This document shows positions 62,042 through 64,000 of a DNA stretch of 64,000 bases, piece after piece. Both the position numbers and the translations under genes were made by a program. The stretch spans positions 3,286,001-3,350,000 of the forward strand of contig NZ_JBBMQM010000001.1 of NCBI RefSeq assembly GCF_038900055.1, read 5' to 3'. This DNA comes from Henriciella sp. AS95. Lineage in GTDB: Bacteria > Pseudomonadota > Alphaproteobacteria > Caulobacterales > Hyphomonadaceae. Position 1 is the stretch's first letter, and every line of letters starts with the position of its first letter. The notes under the pieces were generated by a model. The model was not told the DNA's origin and searched no databases. It saw nothing but the letters and a program-made list of their open reading frames with translations.

Positions 62042-62533
62042 TCATAAAGACATGTTCAGCAGCGGCGCGGTTGGCCCCGCCTCGATCAGTTCATCCACGA
62101 GCTTGCGAAAGTCAGGCGGGAAATGGTGGCGCCGCGCCTTCCAGAAAGACTGGTAGTATTTCGAGGCGAGATGGTCGCGGAAGTGGTTCTGGGTGTAGTG
62201 CCAGAAGTCCGCTTCGAAGACGTTCTTCCGGGCTTGATAGTACATCACCTGATAGCCGCGCGTGACCATCGTATAGAACACGTTGAGCCGCGTTCGGTCC
62301 GCCGGTTCGAACGCATCACCCTCGTGCTCCAGCCCTCGCAGGAATGCGTCCACCATCCCCGCTTCGCTGAGGATCTTCATGTGATCCCGGAATATGTCGT
62401 AATAGCCAACAGCCGTCGCAATGCGCTGCTGGTTGGCCGAGTGACGCAGCTGGAAGCCGACAAAGATCAGCGACGCGATCACCGCGACCGACGAGACAAT
62501 GCCCGCCAGGAAATATATCTGCTCAAGCGTCAT
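62042..62533 (-). CDS. Small membrane-anchored helical protein, unknown function
   Basis: 163 aa. N-terminal helix TLEQIYFLAGIVSSVAVIAS then LIFVGFQLRHSANQQRIAT, and a helical soluble part (DIFRDHMKILSEAGMVDAFLRG, RLNVFYTMVTRGYQVMYYQARKNVFE). Topology and sequence pattern are shared with the gene at 62618 and the N-terminal half of the gene at 61008. ATG at 62533 preferred over an upstream GTG. Confidence 0.72.
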   Translation of the reverse strand: MTLEQIYFLAGIVSSVAVIASLIFVGFQLRHSANQQRIATAVGYYDIFRDHMKILSEAGMVDAFLRGLEHEGDAFEPADRTRLNVFYTMVTRGYQVMYYQARKNVFEADFWHYTQNHFRDHLASKYYQSFWKARRHHFPPDFRKLVDELIEAGPTAPLLNMSL

Positions 62534-62617
62534 CCCGAGTCCCACCCCGGATGAACCTTACCGCGAAACGCGCAATTGCCCAGTGAAAAAAGAAAAGCGA
62601 ACCGGGCCGGGCGTCGA

Positions 62618-63151
62618 TCAACTCACCTCTGAAACAGACCCGCGCTCAGGGGCAAGCGCATCAAAGCACCGGATGTCTTCATAGTATTTTTCGGTCAACG
62701 GCTGGCCCTGAAGAAAGGCGTCCACCTCAGACACAAAGGTCGAATTGAAGCCCATCCGCCCGACCGTCTGCCACCATTTCCGGGTTCGCGGGATGCCCAG
62801 GTGAAGGGCGATCACACCATGATAGGCTTCATAGACAGCCTTGTTGATGATGCCGTCCTTGTACTGAAACCATTCCCATTCGCGCTGGCGCATCGCAGAG
62901 ATCAGGAAGAAGTGCATCTTCGACTGCGTTTCAGGTGACGGCGTCTTCGTGCTCAGGAATGCCTCGCGCAAATCCGGGTTGTCGATCCACTGATAAAGCT
63001 CCTGCTGGGTCTGTTCTATCATCCGCTGGCGCGACTGGGACCGGGCCAGACGGTTCGACTGTTCCACCTGGACAGCGAGATAGACCAGCGTCGCAAGAAC
63101 AGCGATCGCCGATAGCAGGTTTGCAATTGATCCTAGATCACTGAGCGTCAT
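62618..63151 (-). CDS. Small membrane-anchored helical protein, unknown function
   Basis: 177 aa. N-terminal helix SIANLLSAIAVLATLVYLAV, QVEQSNRLARSQSRQRMIEQ, then a helical region with Trp/Tyr-rich segments (MRQREWEWFQYKDGIINKAVYEAYHGVIA). Same architecture as the gene at 62042, so probably a paralogue. Starts are clear (ATG at 63151). Confidence 0.72.
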   Translation of the reverse strand: MTLSDLGSIANLLSAIAVLATLVYLAVQVEQSNRLARSQSRQRMIEQTQQELYQWIDNPDLREAFLSTKTPSPETQSKMHFFLISAMRQREWEWFQYKDGIINKAVYEAYHGVIALHLGIPRTRKWWQTVGRMGFNSTFVSEVDAFLQGQPLTEKYYEDIRCFDALAPERGSVSEVS

Positions 63152-63296
63152 CGCGCATCCATCCCCTGCCGCGAGCTGTCGTCATTAGCCTTCCTGGCAG
63201 CCAAGCTTTGCCCGGCTTTCTCATTAACTACAAGTTTCGGATGACGGGATTCGACAAAGTTCAGCGTGTCCCAGCCATTTCCCGTTTGTTTTTCGG

Positions 63297-64000
63297 CTAA
63301 ACCTCCACAGGCTCCAGCGTTTCATTAAACCGCACTGGCTTGCCGCCGCCCTTTTGCGTGATCTCGCCGTCGCGCATCACGAACTGGCCGCGGATGATGG
63401 TCGCGACCGGCCAGCCCTGCGCCTCGAAGCCCGCATAAGGCGTCCAGCCGCATTTGGCCTTGGACCATTCCTCTGTGATCGTTTCCTTGCGCTTCAGGTC
63501 GACGATGGTGAAGTCAGCATCATAGCCCTCCGCGATCCGGCCCTTGGTCGCGATGCCGAAGACGCGCTGTGGGCCCGCGCTCGTCAGCTCGACAAAGCGG
63601 CGGAGGCTCAGCTTACCATTGTTCACATGCGTCAGCATCACCGGCACGAAGGTCTGCACGCCCGGCATGCCGGATGGCGAGGCGGGATAGGGCCGCTCTT
63701 TCTCCTCGCGCGTATGCGGCGCATGGTCGGTCGCGACCACATCCACGATCCCTGCATTGAGTGCGCGCCAGAGGGCATCCTGATGGCGCTGCTCGCGCAC
63801 GGGCGGGTTCTGCTGGGCAAAGCCCTTCAGGCGGTCATAACAATCGGGCGCGGCCAGCGTCAGATGGTTGGGCAACACTTCGACAGACGCCACATCCTTG
63901 GCATCGCGCAGCAGCTCCATCTCTTCGGCGGTCGAGATATGCAGAACATGGATGCGCTTACCCGTCTTGCGTGCAATCTTGAGCAGCCGCCGCGTCGAGC
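63297..64000 (-). CDS. Dihydroorotase-family amidohydrolase, C-terminal part (cut by window edge)
   Basis: About 234 codons are visible, and the frame is open to the edge. The amidohydrolase motifs include HVLHISTAEEMELL, the metal/active-site block VDVVATDHAPHTREEKE, and VFGIATKGRIAEGYDADFTIVDL near the end, characteristic of class I dihydroorotases and related allantoinase-like enzymes. It converts carbamoyl-aspartate to dihydroorotate in pyrimidine synthesis, or is a paralogue. The N-terminal metal site lies outside the window. Confidence 0.9.
   Translation of the reverse strand, partial: STRRLLKIARKTGKRIHVLHISTAEEMELLRDAKDVASVEVLPNHLTLAAPDCYDRLKGFAQQNPPVREQRHQDALWRALNAGIVDVVATDHAPHTREEKERPYPASPSGMPGVQTFVPVMLTHVNNGKLSLRRFVELTSAGPQRVFGIATKGRIAEGYDADFTIVDLKRKETITEEWSKAKCGWTPYAGFEAQGWPVATIIRGQFVMRDGEITQKGGGKPVRFNETLEPVEV

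Noticed and set aside
1-64000. tRNA genes, rRNA, CRISPR arrays, insertion sequences, prophage or integrase genes
   Set aside because: No cloverleaf, ribosomal, repeat-spacer or transposase/integrase sequence was recognised on either strand. The intergenic gaps are short and mostly regulatory.

Overview
The window is chromosomal DNA from an alphaproteobacterium. The master cell-cycle regulator CtrA, its inhibitor SciP, CcrM-type GANTC sites at both loci, the sciP-fliF-fliG-flbE-fliN gene order and an hrcA-grpE heat-shock pair point to a Caulobacterales/Rhodobacterales-like dimorphic bacterium. A Hyphomonadaceae-type marine organism is my best guess, but this is inference. Coding density is high, GC content is fairly high, and many neighbouring genes overlap by 4 bp. 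I saw no tRNA, rRNA, CRISPR array, insertion sequence or prophage.

Layout. 1-2.4 kb: an RND efflux operon (TetR regulator, membrane-fusion protein, 5' end of the pump) with a TetR-type operator upstream. 2.4-8.2 kb: nitroreductase, a large secreted protein of unknown function, an MFS transporter and a long-form acyl-CoA dehydrogenase. 8.3-10.9 kb: three consecutive YceI-domain genes, the third fused to a cytochrome b561. 10.9-17.7 kb: Sua5/TsaC, a PaiB-like protein, an FAD-linked oxidase, a zinc-ribbon membrane protein, a cupin, a fatty-acid desaturase, a Nudix hydrolase and YegP. 17.8-20.5 kb: cytochrome bd oxidase (cydA, cydB and a 54-aa accessory protein). 20.5-25.3 kb: an SRPBCC protein, a HAD hydrolase, a winged-helix/Ser-Thr kinase/TPR fusion and a small membrane protein. 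25.4-32.4 kb: mnmA, sciP, a reduced flagellar switch cluster (very short FliF, FliG, short FlbE-like protein, FliN, FlhF, FlhG) and ctrA, closed by a strong terminator.

32.4-41.3 kb: a DUF1353 lipoprotein, an MscS channel, dnaK with a sigma-32-like promoter, an OmpA-domain protein, two membrane proteins, grpE and hrcA. 41.4-48.3 kb: an MFS transporter, rph, an accessory block (membrane protein, truncated haemoglobin, CreA, REP-like hairpins, GIY-YIG protein, HTH plus DUF2975 pair), then rdgB and hemW. 48.3-56.6 kb: an SDR, a methyltransferase, a Gly/Tyr-rich glycine-zipper protein, a TPP-dependent enzyme, a feruloyl-CoA-synthetase-like ligase, a voltage-gated-type potassium channel and a Crp-family regulator. 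56.6-64 kb: an S41 peptidase lipoprotein, a small lipoprotein, an M20 peptidase, four adjacent membrane-anchored proteins of unknown function and the 3' part of a dihydroorotase.

The most interesting part is 26.6-32.4 kb. There the cell-cycle regulators CtrA and SciP flank a flagellar-type cluster whose FliF has shrunk to about 226 residues and whose FlhF has lost its Walker A lysine and its DTAGR-type motif, while FliG, FliN and FlhG look intact. It is either an unusual minimal flagellar base or a switch/C-ring scaffold with another polar role. The kinase fusion at 22-24.7 kb, the YceI/b561 cluster and the membrane-anchored protein array at 60-63 kb are secondary points of interest.
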